Shown: positions 20,401-28,849 of the stretch, one piece after another
Position numbering within the stretch: position 1 is the stretch's first letter
Layout of the letters: each line of letters opens with the position of its first letter
NCBI RefSeq assembly: GCF_002386345.1
Contig: NZ_CP023507.1
Location: 1,302,001-1,366,000 of the forward strand
Direction: 5' to 3'
Source of the DNA: Streptococcus oralis
Lineage (GTDB): Bacteria > Bacillota > Bacilli > Lactobacillales > Streptococcaceae
DNA: 64,000 bases
Notes under the pieces: generated by a model
Told to the model about the DNA's origin: nothing
The model's database searches: none
The model's input: only the letters and a program-made list of their open reading frames with translations
Position numbers and translations under genes: made by a program

Positions 20401-23400
20401 GGGTAATCCTTGGTTAACCTATATTTAAATTTATAGAAATATTGGCCTTCCGCAATCGGTTCAAATTGTCCTCGTATCTTAGTAGCAGGATCTTTTTTGT
20501 CATTACTTTCTGGGGCATTTTCTTCTCTACCTCTAGGGTTATAAATAAGTCCATCCCATTTCAAGTCACCCCAAACTTTTAGTTTAGATGATTTAATGCC
20601 CTTTGCATCATTTCTTTTAGAGTTTAAAATTCCTTTAATAAAGTGTTCTCTCGAAATGACTTTTAAGTCTCTTTGATTTTCTCCTTCTTTATTTGTATTT
20701 ACTATTGAAATCACTCCTTCTTCTGCACTTCTTAATACAAGTGGAGAAGGCGTTAATCCTCTCTCAAGTTGAGCATCTTGAGGATTTCCATTTGAATCTA
20801 AAGGATAAATTTTAGCAATATTAGAACCACTCGTTGATGGTGCGTTGATTCCTTCGTTATTGAAAGCAAATAATTCTGGATTTTGATCTAGGGATGTTGT
20901 ATTTTTATCTTTTCTGTTTTGTATAACTCCTGCTGGATTAAATTTATCTATACCATGTTCTCCACCAATCCCCTTATTTAAGGTACCTGGAATTTTTGGT
21001 TTACCATCATCATCATAACCTTCCATTGCTTTTGATTTTGACCCTTCTTCCCAAGCCCATTTATCAAGGATTGGTTCGTGGTTCCAATTCCCAGCAAATC
21101 CCATTAGAGGCATCGATAAAGAAGGTTGGAAGTTTCTTTTCTTACCGTTGGAGTTTAGAGCTTCCATTTCTTCCACTGACTCAAAATGAATAAATGATTC
21201 TACAAATTTATTTTTATTTTTTGCCTCTCCAACATTTATAACCGCATTTAAATCAAAGCTAGAATTTGGGCCTATAGTGAAAGTATCATGCTCAAATGTG
21301 ATATTTGCTCCTTTGACTTTTTCTGGGTGAATTTCTGGAACAATTTGCTTCCCGTCCGGAGATTTTTCATCTTTATATGTTTCATCGAGTTTTAGCCTAT
21401 CAGTTAGAGCATCTGTAGTTACAGTTGATGCAGAAACTTTAAAGGTTAAAGGTCTATTTGATGTATTGTGAAGCTTAATTGTAAAGTATTTTTTATCACC
21501 TTTTATTTCTTTAAGAGAAATGGAACCATATGAATTTACCAAACCTTTAGAATCAGTATTTTTGAAAGTTGCTACAACTTCATTTCTCAAAGCGTTGGCA
21601 ACATTAATTAGTCCCGCTCCCTGCTGTCTAGGCGATGCATAGTATTGACTCTTTTCTTTCCAAGAGGTTGCATCCATCATAGGTCTTGCAGTATTTTGTA
21701 GAGCTATTTTTGTAAGACTTGTAAGGTCTATTTTGTCATCTCCCTTAAGATTTTTCAAGACAGGTCTTTCAAGCAATTCCTTTAATTTTGGTCGAATCAA
21801 AACAGTAGAAGCTGCTACGATTGGAGTTGCCATACTAGTTCCTGACATATAACCATAAGTGGATTTACCATTGATAACATTTAGAGTGGATTTAATATTT
21901 TTACCAGGTGCTGAAACATCCGGTTTTAAAAGCAAGTCTGTTCTTGGCCCCCAAGATGTAGACCCTGCTGGGACTATAATATCTTCTTTATAAAGTTCTT
22001 TGTCTGTGTCAGCTGCAAATTTAAAGTCAATTTCTTTTTCATCACCTACATTCGGTTTATTAGAATTATAGCTTTCCATATCAATTGGATAGTATTGTTC
22101 TAAGTTATCTTTAAAATCTTCCTTATTATTTCTTTTGACTTCAGTTTTTTTATCAGGGTTAATCATGTTCCATAATTTTACACCATCATCTCCTGAAATT
22201 GAAAATACTTGACTTTTAGTCCCTTCATCCGCTTCATATCCCATAGCTGGAAGGTCTGTCCAATTATCTCTATTGTAGTAATTTACAGTATTTACAACCA
22301 TAATAGCACGTGCACCTTTATCCGTTGCTCTTTTAAAAGCATCTTTTAAATCCTTGGTATAAATTCTATCCATTACTGCAATTTTGCCCTTAAGATCCAA
22401 GCCTATCAAATCTTGGTCTTGACCTTTGCCTATATATACAAATTTTAATTTATTTGGAGTTTTTGAGCCATCCTCATTTGTTAGGATTTTATTTTTATCG
22501 AAAAAAGCCCCTATATTTCTGTATTTAAAACTTTGTCCACCTATGTTAACTTTATCAAACTCAATGGTTTGATTTTTAGCAGAAGCGACCGCTATTGCAT
22601 CTTCATGTGCGGCAGTTCGTGTTACATTTCCAGTATCTGTCATTTTCAGATTATTATTGGCTACTAAATCCCAAGAAGAACTTGAAGCAGAAGTCGCAAA
22701 ATTACCTGTAGCAACAACCATTGGGATTCCAGCTTTTCTTAATGCTCTAATAGCCTCCCAATATTTTTCACCTGCAAGACCGGTTCCTGTAAAACCAGAT
22801 GATACCGAAACAACATCGACATTGTGTTTGATCGAATCTTCAATAGCATGAAACATTGTTTCATCACCCGCAAACCCAGATCCTGCGTCAGAGTACATTT
22901 TATAAGAGAAAATTTGTGCATTAGGCGCAATTCCATCTATGCCATTAAAGTTCTTGATGTCTTTTTCAGTATCATTTCCAGCAAGAATCCCTGCAATATG
23001 CATCCCATGTGGGTCAAAATAATCCCTTCCATCATCATATTTTTCTACAGTGATTTTACCACCATTATAATAATTGAACGCATGAGGGATTTTATCACTC
23101 AACCAATAATTTTTATCAGTACCTTTTAAGTCATCTTTTTTAAATTTCATCGAGTCTTTGGCATCATCATCGATCCTCATAGCCTTATGCCTATAATCTG
23201 TTCCAGTATCGATATTTGAAATGACCATACCTCTACCATCAAAATTTTTCCCAAATGGAGCATTGATAGACTTTAGGTAATCAATAGCTTCCTCAACTCC
23301 AATTTCCTTTCTGGCATGATTCATCATTGGTTGGACTTTTTGTGACCTTTCAACCGACGAAACACCTTCTATTTGTTTAATTTTGTCCAAATTATCTGGA

Positions 23401-23918
23401 GTTGTTTCAATGGCGGTGCCATTAAAAATCGTATTATAGGTATATAAAACTTTTGTATCCTTCAGATTGGATAGTTCCTTAATTACTTTTTCTCCAGATT
23501 CTTTATCTTTAAATTCAGCAATATAGACAACTTTATTATCTTCTTTTTTCGGATTTTCTGTATCTTTATTTACAAATGAATTCGCATCATCTCCTTTGGA
23601 TTGATTGGAGTCTTCTTTGATACTTGCTCCTTCGTTACTAGTTTTTTTGTCTATCTCAGACTTTCTACTAACAACTTCTTTTTCCTCAATAACTGTTGTC
23701 TTCTTCTCTTCAGTATCCTTTGAAGTTTCTATAACATTATGAAGTTCTTCAGATTGTTCATTGTTTTTTGTTTCTTTATCTGCTACTACTTTTTCTTTAT
23801 CAGAAATTCTTAAAGCATCTTCAGAACTAGTTGTATCTGCTAAAATCACCTCATTGGGGGCATATGCTGCTAAAATAACTGCAGCAGTAGTTAATGACAA
23901 TACCGTACTTTTTTTCAT
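17484..23918 (-). CDS. prtA: Cell-wall subtilisin-like serine protease PrtA
   Basis: 2144 aa, close to the length I remember for pneumococcal PrtA. Signal peptide (MKKSTVLSLTTAAVILAAYA) and a charged propeptide, then a subtilase domain with the triad Asp237 (NIDTGTD), His304 (DPHGMHIAG) and Ser695 (SGTSMATP). A protease-associated insert lies between His and Ser (DLKGKIAVMDR). Next come C5a-peptidase-like Fn3 regions and a long repeat-poor stalk. An InlB-like module (YKGELEKGYQFDGWEI) and a sortase signal LPKTG at residue 2111 with hydrophobic tail close the protein. It is wall-anchored and reported as a virulence factor. The promoter at 24061-24089 is preceded by a PsaR/SloR-like palindrome, so Mn/Zn-dependent repression is expected. 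Confidence 0.95.
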   Translation of the reverse strand: MKKSTVLSLTTAAVILAAYAPNEVILADTTSSEDALRISDKEKVVADKETKNNEQSEELHNVIETSKDTEEKKTTVIEEKEVVSRKSEIDKKTSNEGASIKEDSNQSKGDDANSFVNKDTENPKKEDNKVVYIAEFKDKESGEKVIKELSNLKDTKVLYTYNTIFNGTAIETTPDNLDKIKQIEGVSSVERSQKVQPMMNHARKEIGVEEAIDYLKSINAPFGKNFDGRGMVISNIDTGTDYRHKAMRIDDDAKDSMKFKKDDLKGTDKNYWLSDKIPHAFNYYNGGKITVEKYDDGRDYFDPHGMHIAGILAGNDTEKDIKNFNGIDGIAPNAQIFSYKMYSDAGSGFAGDETMFHAIEDSIKHNVDVVSVSSGFTGTGLAGEKYWEAIRALRKAGIPMVVATGNFATSASSSSWDLVANNNLKMTDTGNVTRTAAHEDAIAVASAKNQTIEFDKVNIGGQSFKYRNIGAFFDKNKILTNEDGSKTPNKLKFVYIGKGQDQDLIGLDLKGKIAVMDRIYTKDLKDAFKRATDKGARAIMVVNTVNYYNRDNWTDLPAMGYEADEGTKSQVFSISGDDGVKLWNMINPDKKTEVKRNNKEDFKDNLEQYYPIDMESYNSNKPNVGDEKEIDFKFAADTDKELYKEDIIVPAGSTSWGPRTDLLLKPDVSAPGKNIKSTLNVINGKSTYGYMSGTSMATPIVAASTVLIRPKLKELLERPVLKNLKGDDKIDLTSLTKIALQNTARPMMDATSWKEKSQYYASPRQQGAGLINVANALRNEVVATFKNTDSKGLVNSYGSISLKEIKGDKKYFTIKLHNTSNRPLTFKVSASTVTTDALTDRLKLDETYKDEKSPDGKQIVPEIHPEKVKGANITFEHDTFTIGPNSSFDLNAVINVGEAKNKNKFVESFIHFESVEEMEALNSNGKKRNFQPSLSMPLMGFAGNWNHEPILDKWAWEEGSKSKAMEGYDDDGKPKIPGTLNKGIGGEHGIDKFNPAGVIQNRKDKNTTSLDQNPELFAFNNEGINAPSTSGSNIAKIYPLDSNGNPQDAQLERGLTPSPLVLRSAEEGVISIVNTNKEGENQRDLKVISREHFIKGILNSKRNDAKGIKSSKLKVWGDLKWDGLIYNPRGREENAPESNDKKDPATKIRGQFEPIAEGQYFYKFKYRLTKDYPWQVSYIPVKIDNTPPKIVSIDFSNPEKIKLITKDTYHKVKEQYKNETLFARDQKEHPEKFDEIANEVWYAGAALVNEDGEVEKNLEVTYAGEGQGRNRKLDKDGNTIYEIKGAGDLRGKIIEVIALDGSSNFTKIHRIKFADHADENGMISYYLVDPDQDSSKYQKLGEISESKFKNLENRKEDSLKKDTTEVEHHQENEEATEEKSSLTIHKTISTIRDFESKDLKKLIKKKFREVDDFTSETGKRIEEYDYKYDDKGNIIAYDDGSALQYETEKLDEIKSKIYGVLSPSKDGHFEILGKISNVSKNAKVYYGNNYKSLEIKTTKYDSHSKTMTFDLYANINDIVDGLAFAGDMRFFVKDDDQIKAETKIRMPEKNKETKAEYPYASSYGNVIELGEGDLSKNKPNNLTDMESGKIYSDSEKQQYLLKDNIILRKGYALKVTTYNPGKTDMLEGNGVYSKEDIAKIQKANPNLRVLSETTIYADSRNVEDGRSTQSVLMSALDGFNIVRYQVFTFKMNDKGEAIDKDGNLVTDSSKLVLFGKDGKEYTGEDKSNVEAIKEDGSTLFIDAKPVNLSMDKNYFNPSKSNKIYVRNPEFYLRGKISDKGGFNWELRVNESVVDNYLIYGDLHIDNTRDFNIKLNVKDGDIMDWGMKDYKANGFPDKVTDMDGNVYLQTGYSDLNAKAVGVHYQFLYDNVKPEVSIDPKGNTSIEYANGKSVVFNINDKRNNGFDGEIQEQHIYVNGKEYKSFDDIKQLTDKTLNIKIVVKDFARNTTVKEFILNKDTGEVSELKPHRVTVTIQNGEEMISMIVSEEDFMLPVYKGELEKGYQFDGWEISGFEGKKDAGYVLNLSKDTFIKPVFKKIEEKKEEENKPTFDVSKKKEKTQSNPTNDVNSIVSDENDKNFEINKNVYLNEQVNLTNKNTNINSKSTINNPNQLPKTGTASGAQTLLATGIMFIVGAFLVLKRKNKD

Positions 23919-24060
23919 TATAATTCCTTCATTTTTTATTTTAAACCCAATAGATAGAAAACTTTAACCTTGCTAGCCTTTGTTATAAAAAGTTTTATGA
24001 CGTATTATCTAGTGGGATAGAGTAGTACATTTATATATAATTGTTAGCTCTCTGAAAAAT

Positions 24061-24089
24061 AGTATATCAATTAAAAAAATTTAAGTCAA
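24061..24089 (-). promoter_or_regulatory. prtA promoter
   Basis: TTGACT (24084-24089), 17-bp spacer, TATACT (24061-24066) on the minus strand, leaving a leader of about 135 nt. GAAGGAA precedes the prtA ATG. Confidence 0.85.
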
Positions 24090-24090
24090 G

Positions 24091-24115
24091 AAAAATTAAC
24101 CTGGGTTAATTTTTT
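24091..24115 (-). promoter_or_regulatory. PsaR/SloR-like metal-regulator operator
   Basis: A palindrome with arms AAAAATTAACC and GGTTAATTTTT lies one base upstream of the prtA -35. It fits the AAAATTAAC...TTAATTTTT pattern I recall for the S. mutans SloR element, and prtA belongs to the PsaR regulon in pneumococcus. The centre (TG) is longer than the 12-bp AdcR site. Confidence 0.7.
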
Positions 24116-24276
24116 TTTTAATCCATATTAACAAAAAATCTAGTCAATAAATTTTATAGTTAACTGGCTACAATATAAACTCATTCGTGCCATCAAAAAT
24201 ATTATCAATCAACTGGAATAACTACCAAAATCGCAAAAAGGGGTATGGACAGAATTTATGCCTTAATAAACATGCA
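24116..24276. other. AT-rich intergenic stretch
   Basis: Between the prtA operator and the ABC-operon terminator. I see no gene, repeat or clear promoter in it. Confidence 0.6.
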
Positions 24277-24309
24277 AAAACAACCGCAATAATTTTCAAC
24301 GGTTGTTTG
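24277..24309 (-). terminator. ABC-operon terminator
   Basis: Arms AACAACCG/CGGTTGTT with a following T-run on the minus strand, about 40 bp after the last ABC permease stop. Confidence 0.85.
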
Positions 24310-24348
24310 TAACATATTTAATTTTTAAATCTCATTCTATTTTATCTC

Positions 24349-25134
24349 TTAAGAACCAGCACTTTCGTAGGCATCTAAGCCCTTGTCCCATAGTTTCAAA
24401 GAAATGACAAAGAAGACAAGGGAAATCAAAATCAACCCACCAATGTTAAAGAGCCCGTCTTTGTCCTGCAAGAAATAGCTGGCAGGATAGTAGGCTGTAA
24501 AGGCGAAAGGTACGATAAAGCTAATTAACCAACGAAGAAGCGAATTGTAAATGGAAATTGGGTACTTGGCAAAGTCATTAAACATATAAAAAATGTAAAT
24601 CATGGCACCTGACTGCTTGGTCCAAAAAGCGATACTGGCAGTCGCGATTTTCAAGGAAGTATAGATCAAGGTCGCAAAAGGAATACAGACTAGAAAAATC
24701 AGGAATTTTGGAAGAGTCCAACCAATGCTAGACACTGTGGTCGCTAACAAAATACCACCGACCAATAGTTCGCCCAAGGCATCAATCTGAAAGGTCTCAA
24801 CCAAGATGTGAAAAAGAGGATTGATAGGACGCGTCAGGTACTTGTCAAACTCTCCTTTTCGCACCAAACGTTGCCCCAGTGCCCAGAGATTGTCAAAAAA
24901 GAGATGGTCCAATCCCTTGGGAATTAAGGAAAATCCATAGATAAAGGCGATTTCTTGAAAAGTCCAGCCTTCTAGCGAGGGGATGTGTTGAAAGAGTACA
25001 TTGAGAAACAAGAGGTTCAGGCCTTGAGTTAGAAAAACTCCTAACACGCCCACCACAAAATCGACCTTGTATTCCATGATTTGCTTGATGTATTGTCTGA
25101 TAAAAATCAGGTGCATGCGTTGATATTTTTTCAT
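24349..25134 (-). CDS. ABC-2 type permease (COG3694-like)
   Basis: 261 aa with six likely membrane segments and no ATP-binding motif. It resembles the ABC-2/DUF990 permeases found as the second membrane subunit in three-gene ATPase-permease-permease operons. It starts one base after the preceding permease ends, so the two are coupled. Substrate unknown; this export class is linked to drug or lipid efflux in other bacteria. Confidence 0.85.
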   Translation of the reverse strand: MKKYQRMHLIFIRQYIKQIMEYKVDFVVGVLGVFLTQGLNLLFLNVLFQHIPSLEGWTFQEIAFIYGFSLIPKGLDHLFFDNLWALGQRLVRKGEFDKYLTRPINPLFHILVETFQIDALGELLVGGILLATTVSSIGWTLPKFLIFLVCIPFATLIYTSLKIATASIAFWTKQSGAMIYIFYMFNDFAKYPISIYNSLLRWLISFIVPFAFTAYYPASYFLQDKDGLFNIGGLILISLVFFVISLKLWDKGLDAYESAGS

Positions 25135-25135
25135 A

Positions 25136-25954
25136 CTAACCTCCTTGAATGGTGATGAATGACTGGACTCGTTTCCAAATCAGCTGAGACAAGCCCGCCA
25201 TCACTATGAGCCAGAAAACCTGTAGCAAGATAGCTTGAAGAATCTGATTGGCATCGTATTTCCCAACAATGATCATGACAGGAGTGTAGATCAAGGATGA
25301 AAAAGGCAAGAAGGACAAGATATCAGAAACAATCTTTGGAAAGAAAGCCAGGGGAATCAAACTTCCAGACATAAAGGCCACTATGGAAGTCTTGAGTAGA
25401 TTGGAACCCCATAGATTTTTAAACACAAAGGCTGAAAATCCAAAGCAGATATTAAAGAAAAAGTTAATCAGATAGGCCAGCGTTAAGCTAAAAAGATAAA
25501 GGGTAGTTAGTCCCAGCACTTCTACTATCCCTTGCTCAGATAAGATTTTCATCAAGACAATAACACTTAAAAATGGCAGTCCAACAGAGATAAAAATCAA
25601 CCACTTGGATCCAAGCTCTGTAAAGAGGTAAGAAGCCGCAAAATGCACTGGTCGCAACAAACGCATGATAATGGAACCATCCTTGACCTCCTCCCCGATC
25701 ATAAAGGAGCTATCTGACCTGGTCAACAGATTGGTCACAAAACTCATGATGATGTAGAGGGTGATATCTGCCATACTAAAGCCCTGAATCAAAGACTCCT
25801 GCGAGGAATCAAAGACAGCCTTCCAGAGATAAAAAGCCACAAAAGCTCCCATAACATCCCCAATCCGGTAGAGAATAAAGTTGACTCGATAGGTGATCAA
25901 CTCCTGAACACCTGCATTGATAAAGGGTTTATAACGTCTCCACAATTTGACCAT
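25136..25954 (-). CDS. ABC-2 type permease (COG4587-like)
   Basis: 272 aa, about six membrane segments, first permease of the operon. Its start follows the ATPase stop by one base. The N-terminus KLWRRYKPFINAGVQELITYR is a typical cytoplasmic lead-in for this family. It would pair with the next permease to form the channel. No substrate can be inferred. Confidence 0.85.
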   Translation of the reverse strand: MVKLWRRYKPFINAGVQELITYRVNFILYRIGDVMGAFVAFYLWKAVFDSSQESLIQGFSMADITLYIIMSFVTNLLTRSDSSFMIGEEVKDGSIIMRLLRPVHFAASYLFTELGSKWLIFISVGLPFLSVIVLMKILSEQGIVEVLGLTTLYLFSLTLAYLINFFFNICFGFSAFVFKNLWGSNLLKTSIVAFMSGSLIPLAFFPKIVSDILSFLPFSSLIYTPVMIIVGKYDANQILQAILLQVFWLIVMAGLSQLIWKRVQSFITIQGG

Positions 25955-25955
25955 C

Positions 25956-26948
25956 TTAGAGCTCCTTTCGGTAGAAGCGACGGATAATATCCTCGATATC
26001 CGTATCTACCATCTTCAAATCGCGGATTTCAAAATCAGACAGGGTTTGCTTGATAATATCAGCCGACTGGTAGCGGGAACTATCGAATTCAATATTGAGA
26101 CTGTTTCCTTGTCTATCAATGGTCATATCCGAAGAGCCTTCATAGTGAGAGACAAGATGACTTTGCCCTGGTAGCAGTTCAAAGGAAAGAGTCTTCATCT
26201 TGCCAAAGGTTTCCTTGAGCTGGCTAACCGTTCCATCAAAAATCTCTTGCCCCTTATCAATCATAAAAATTCGATCACAGAGTTGCTCAATGTCGCTCAG
26301 GTCGTGAGTGGTCAAGAGAATGGTTGTTTCTTCCTCTTGATTGATCTGAGTAATTGCCCGACGAATATTGTCCTTGACCGAAACATCCAAACCAATGGTC
26401 GGCTCATCTAAAAAGAGAACCTTGGGATTGTGAAGCAAGGAAGCCGCAATGTCCGCCCTCATCCGTTGCCCCAGTGAAAGAGTTCGCACAGGATCCTTGA
26501 TAAATTCCTTCAAATCCAAGACTTCATTCAAAAAATCCATGCGTTTATGAAAGAGCGAGTCTGGCACATCGTATATCTCTTTCAAGACCGTATAGGTCTC
26601 TTGCAGTGCCAAATCCCACCATAGCTGGGTGCGTTGTCCAAAGACAACCCCGATATCCTTGACATAGTCTTGACGATTGTCCTGTGGAATCTTGCCGTTA
26701 ATCCGACAAAAACCAGATGTCGGTTTTAAAATTCCTGTCAGCATTTTGATGGTTGTCGACTTCCCAGCACCATTGGCCCCGATAAAGCCTAAAATCTGCC
26801 CCTTGGGAACCTCAAAGGTCAAATCCTTGACCGCTTCAAAGGTCTGCTTTTCAGGATGAATAAAGGAGCGCAAAGCTCCCTTTAACCCCGGCTCCTTCAC
26901 TGTCTTCACAAAATTTTTCTGAAGATGTTCCACTTCTATCATTGCCAT
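25956..26948 (-). CDS. ABC transporter ATP-binding protein (COG4586-like)
   Basis: 330 aa. Walker A GANGAGKSTT, signature LSLGQRMRADIAASL, Walker B LFLDEPTIGLD and the H-loop LLTTHD are all present. The C-terminal part, about 90 residues, is the usual extension of this subfamily. The start is either ATG 26948 (MAMIEVEH) or ATG 26942; GGAGAG serves both. A strong promoter at 27063-27091 with a cre-like overlap precedes it, so catabolite control is possible. Confidence 0.92.
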   Translation of the reverse strand: MAMIEVEHLQKNFVKTVKEPGLKGALRSFIHPEKQTFEAVKDLTFEVPKGQILGFIGANGAGKSTTIKMLTGILKPTSGFCRINGKIPQDNRQDYVKDIGVVFGQRTQLWWDLALQETYTVLKEIYDVPDSLFHKRMDFLNEVLDLKEFIKDPVRTLSLGQRMRADIAASLLHNPKVLFLDEPTIGLDVSVKDNIRRAITQINQEEETTILLTTHDLSDIEQLCDRIFMIDKGQEIFDGTVSQLKETFGKMKTLSFELLPGQSHLVSHYEGSSDMTIDRQGNSLNIEFDSSRYQSADIIKQTLSDFEIRDLKMVDTDIEDIIRRFYRKEL

Positions 26949-27062
26949 AAATCTCTCCCTATCGCAAGGAATAGCAACATTGTATTTTTGACTACAAATA
27001 TCTAAATCCTTACTTTCTACAACTTCTACATTTTATTACTACAGAAGGCTTTATACCAACCT

Positions 27063-27100
27063 ATTATAGTCCAATAAAAACTAGAATGCAAGCGTTTGCC
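27063..27100 (-). promoter_or_regulatory. ABC-operon promoter with cre-like overlap
   Basis: TTGCAT (27086-27091), 17-bp spacer, TATAAT (27063-27068) on the minus strand. 27087-27100 reads TGCAAGCGTTTGCC on the plus strand. Its core fits the CcpA cre pattern but the outer bases differ at three places. Confidence 0.7.
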
Positions 27101-27182
27101 TATAGATTATGAAATTAGAGATTTCTCTCTTAAAATCATACTTTTAAACAAAAATTCTGGTTTGATAATTTCTTTAAAACAG

Positions 27183-27251
27183 CAAAAAACCCACCCAATG
27201 GGCAGGTTCTGTATGTATTGTTCAGCTAGATTATGCTTTACCTTCTGAACC
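27183..27251 (-). repeat. Duplicated 3' end and terminator of fba
   Basis: Near copy of 28800-28870. On the minus strand it still encodes GSEGKA plus stop, the last residues of the aldolase, followed by the same 3' flank and terminator. By eye about 67 of 71 aligned positions agree (two single-base indels, two substitutions). No further fba sequence precedes it. Confidence 0.88.
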
Positions 27252-27658
27252 TAAATCATTTATTCACTATACTTTCTCATACACTAAAAAGGGCTATATT
27301 CAGGTATTCTTCTCCCCACACTGTATTGGAACGATTATTAATTACACTCTTTAGTTCTTAAAAAGCAAGGCAAATTGGGGACAAAATTTAATTTTTTTCT
27401 ATGAACTAAATGTCCTTGTTTGATGGAGAAGTAATTCAGTGTATGCTAACCTTTCTATATAATAGTTTACTTATAAACTATTAACTTCTATGATTTAAAG
27501 TAATGTACCTGTGTTGACTAAAAGTAGGAACTACCTGAGAAAAAGTGAGCTAAAACTACTCTTAACTTTATAATCTGGATTGATGGTAACTAACATTATT
27601 GAATCCATAATCCATTTAATCTATTTAGATAACATAAACTATCTTGTACAGAACTTAG
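27252..27658. other. AT-rich gap between the fba remnant and the orphan gene
   Basis: About 400 bp without a convincing gene. A 9-bp inverted repeat AATAGTTTA/TAAACTATT (27461-27482) lacks a T-run on either side, so it is not a clear terminator. The rest may be decayed coding DNA. Confidence 0.5.
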
Positions 27659-28528
27659 TCAACTATTTTCAATTTCATTCTTCAAAACATCTACTATACA
27701 TTCTGCTCTATAACTAATTATCTCCTTTGATTTATTATAGTAATTAGACGCCAAATCGATATATTCATCTCTAGTAATAAAGTCAGACCGAGAACGTCTA
27801 TTTCTGCCAATATACTCTTTTCTTCGAATTTCAAGAGGTATATCAAAAACATTGTACGGTTTTCCGTCTTCTACATAGCTTTCCAAAAAGAAATCATATA
27901 TATATTTTTTAAATTCAATTTTATTAAAAATAGTATTTTCTATTAACGAAGAATGTAATACTTCAGAAAAGGTTCTATACTCAGTTTCTATATCCGGATA
28001 CTTATACTGAAACAATGCTCCAAGAAAGCTATCAAAATAATCTTGAAGAGTATAGTAGTTCGCTCTCTGCCTATTTAAATTTAATTTGTTAGGTATCACA
28101 ATAAAATTACCAATAGAGTGGTATAAACTTAAATATTCTTCAATATTTTTCAATAAGTTTTTATTTACTTTATATCTTTTGGCAATTAAATATTCCTTTC
28201 CAAAAACACTATTAAAAGAATTCATTGTATCTCCTCTAAAAGGATGTTCTACTGCCCCCCAGGAACCTAATTTTTCAAAAGTTAAATCAAAAACATGTCC
28301 CCAAATCAATATATATATTGCCTGAGTTATGTAATACATGTCAGGATCAGCTATACTACCAAAATAAAAGTTTCTTTTTTCTCGATCACTAATTCTATTA
28401 ACAAGAAGAGTAATATCCTCATTTTTTAACATATTAACGTCTCCATTTAATGCATCACTAACAAAACTTTTTACAATATCTAAAGATTTAAAAAAATCTG
28501 GAGTCGTTCTATACTCTTCTCTATCCAT
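27659..28528 (-). CDS. Uncharacterised AT-rich protein (possible DUF6994-like)
   Basis: 289 aa from ATG 28528, which has AAAGGA at proper spacing; the longer frame to 28543 starts at TTG and is rejected. No signal peptide and no long membrane helix. Landmarks are HPFRGDTMNSFN near residue 100 and a SIGNFIVIPNKLNLNRQRA stretch near 145. Both recall proteins grouped as DUF6994, whose function I do not know. The gene is more AT-rich than its neighbours and lies alone between two copies of the fba 3' end, so it was probably acquired. Confidence 0.65.
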   Translation of the reverse strand: MDREEYRTTPDFFKSLDIVKSFVSDALNGDVNMLKNEDITLLVNRISDREKRNFYFGSIADPDMYYITQAIYILIWGHVFDLTFEKLGSWGAVEHPFRGDTMNSFNSVFGKEYLIAKRYKVNKNLLKNIEEYLSLYHSIGNFIVIPNKLNLNRQRANYYTLQDYFDSFLGALFQYKYPDIETEYRTFSEVLHSSLIENTIFNKIEFKKYIYDFFLESYVEDGKPYNVFDIPLEIRRKEYIGRNRRSRSDFITRDEYIDLASNYYNKSKEIISYRAECIVDVLKNEIENS

Positions 28529-28799
28529 AAAAAATCCTTTCAATATAATTAATAATTATGAATACTCATAACAATAAAATACTTAATCATTAAAAATCTA
28601 TTATCATGATAACTTCTCTTTTTAGTATAACAAAAATATTCCTAGGTAACAAATTTTACATCATCGTATTTGACATTGTTTTTATTAATAATTAAATAAT
28701 TGCTTAATTAGTCTGATGCTAGATTTCACTATAGAAAGTATTACTAAAATAAGTGAAGTAATACAATATAGAAAGTCAACGAATACGGTAAAAGAAAAC
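28529..28799 (-). promoter_or_regulatory. Upstream region and promoter of the orphan gene
   Basis: TTGTTA (28647-28652), 17-bp spacer, extended -10 TGTTATACT (hexamer 28624-28629) on the minus strand, leaving a leader of about 90 nt. The rest up to the fba terminator is AT-rich with nothing else recognised. Confidence 0.6.
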
Positions 28800-28830
28800 C
28801 AAAAAACCCACCCAATGGGCAGGTTTCTGT
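28800..28830 (-). terminator. fba terminator
   Basis: Imperfect hairpin AACCTGCCCATTGGGTGGG followed by six T on the minus strand, shortly after the fba stop. The same hairpin occurs at 27183-27208. Confidence 0.8.
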
Positions 28831-28849
28831 ATTGTATTATTCAGCTAGA

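Noticed and set aside
24091..24115. AdcR operator
   Set aside because: The AdcR consensus is a 12-bp TTAACYRGTTAA; this palindrome has two extra central bases and fits the SloR/PsaR form better.
27461..27482. Terminator for the orphan gene
   Set aside because: The inverted repeat has no T-run on either strand, and it lies about 180 bp past the gene.
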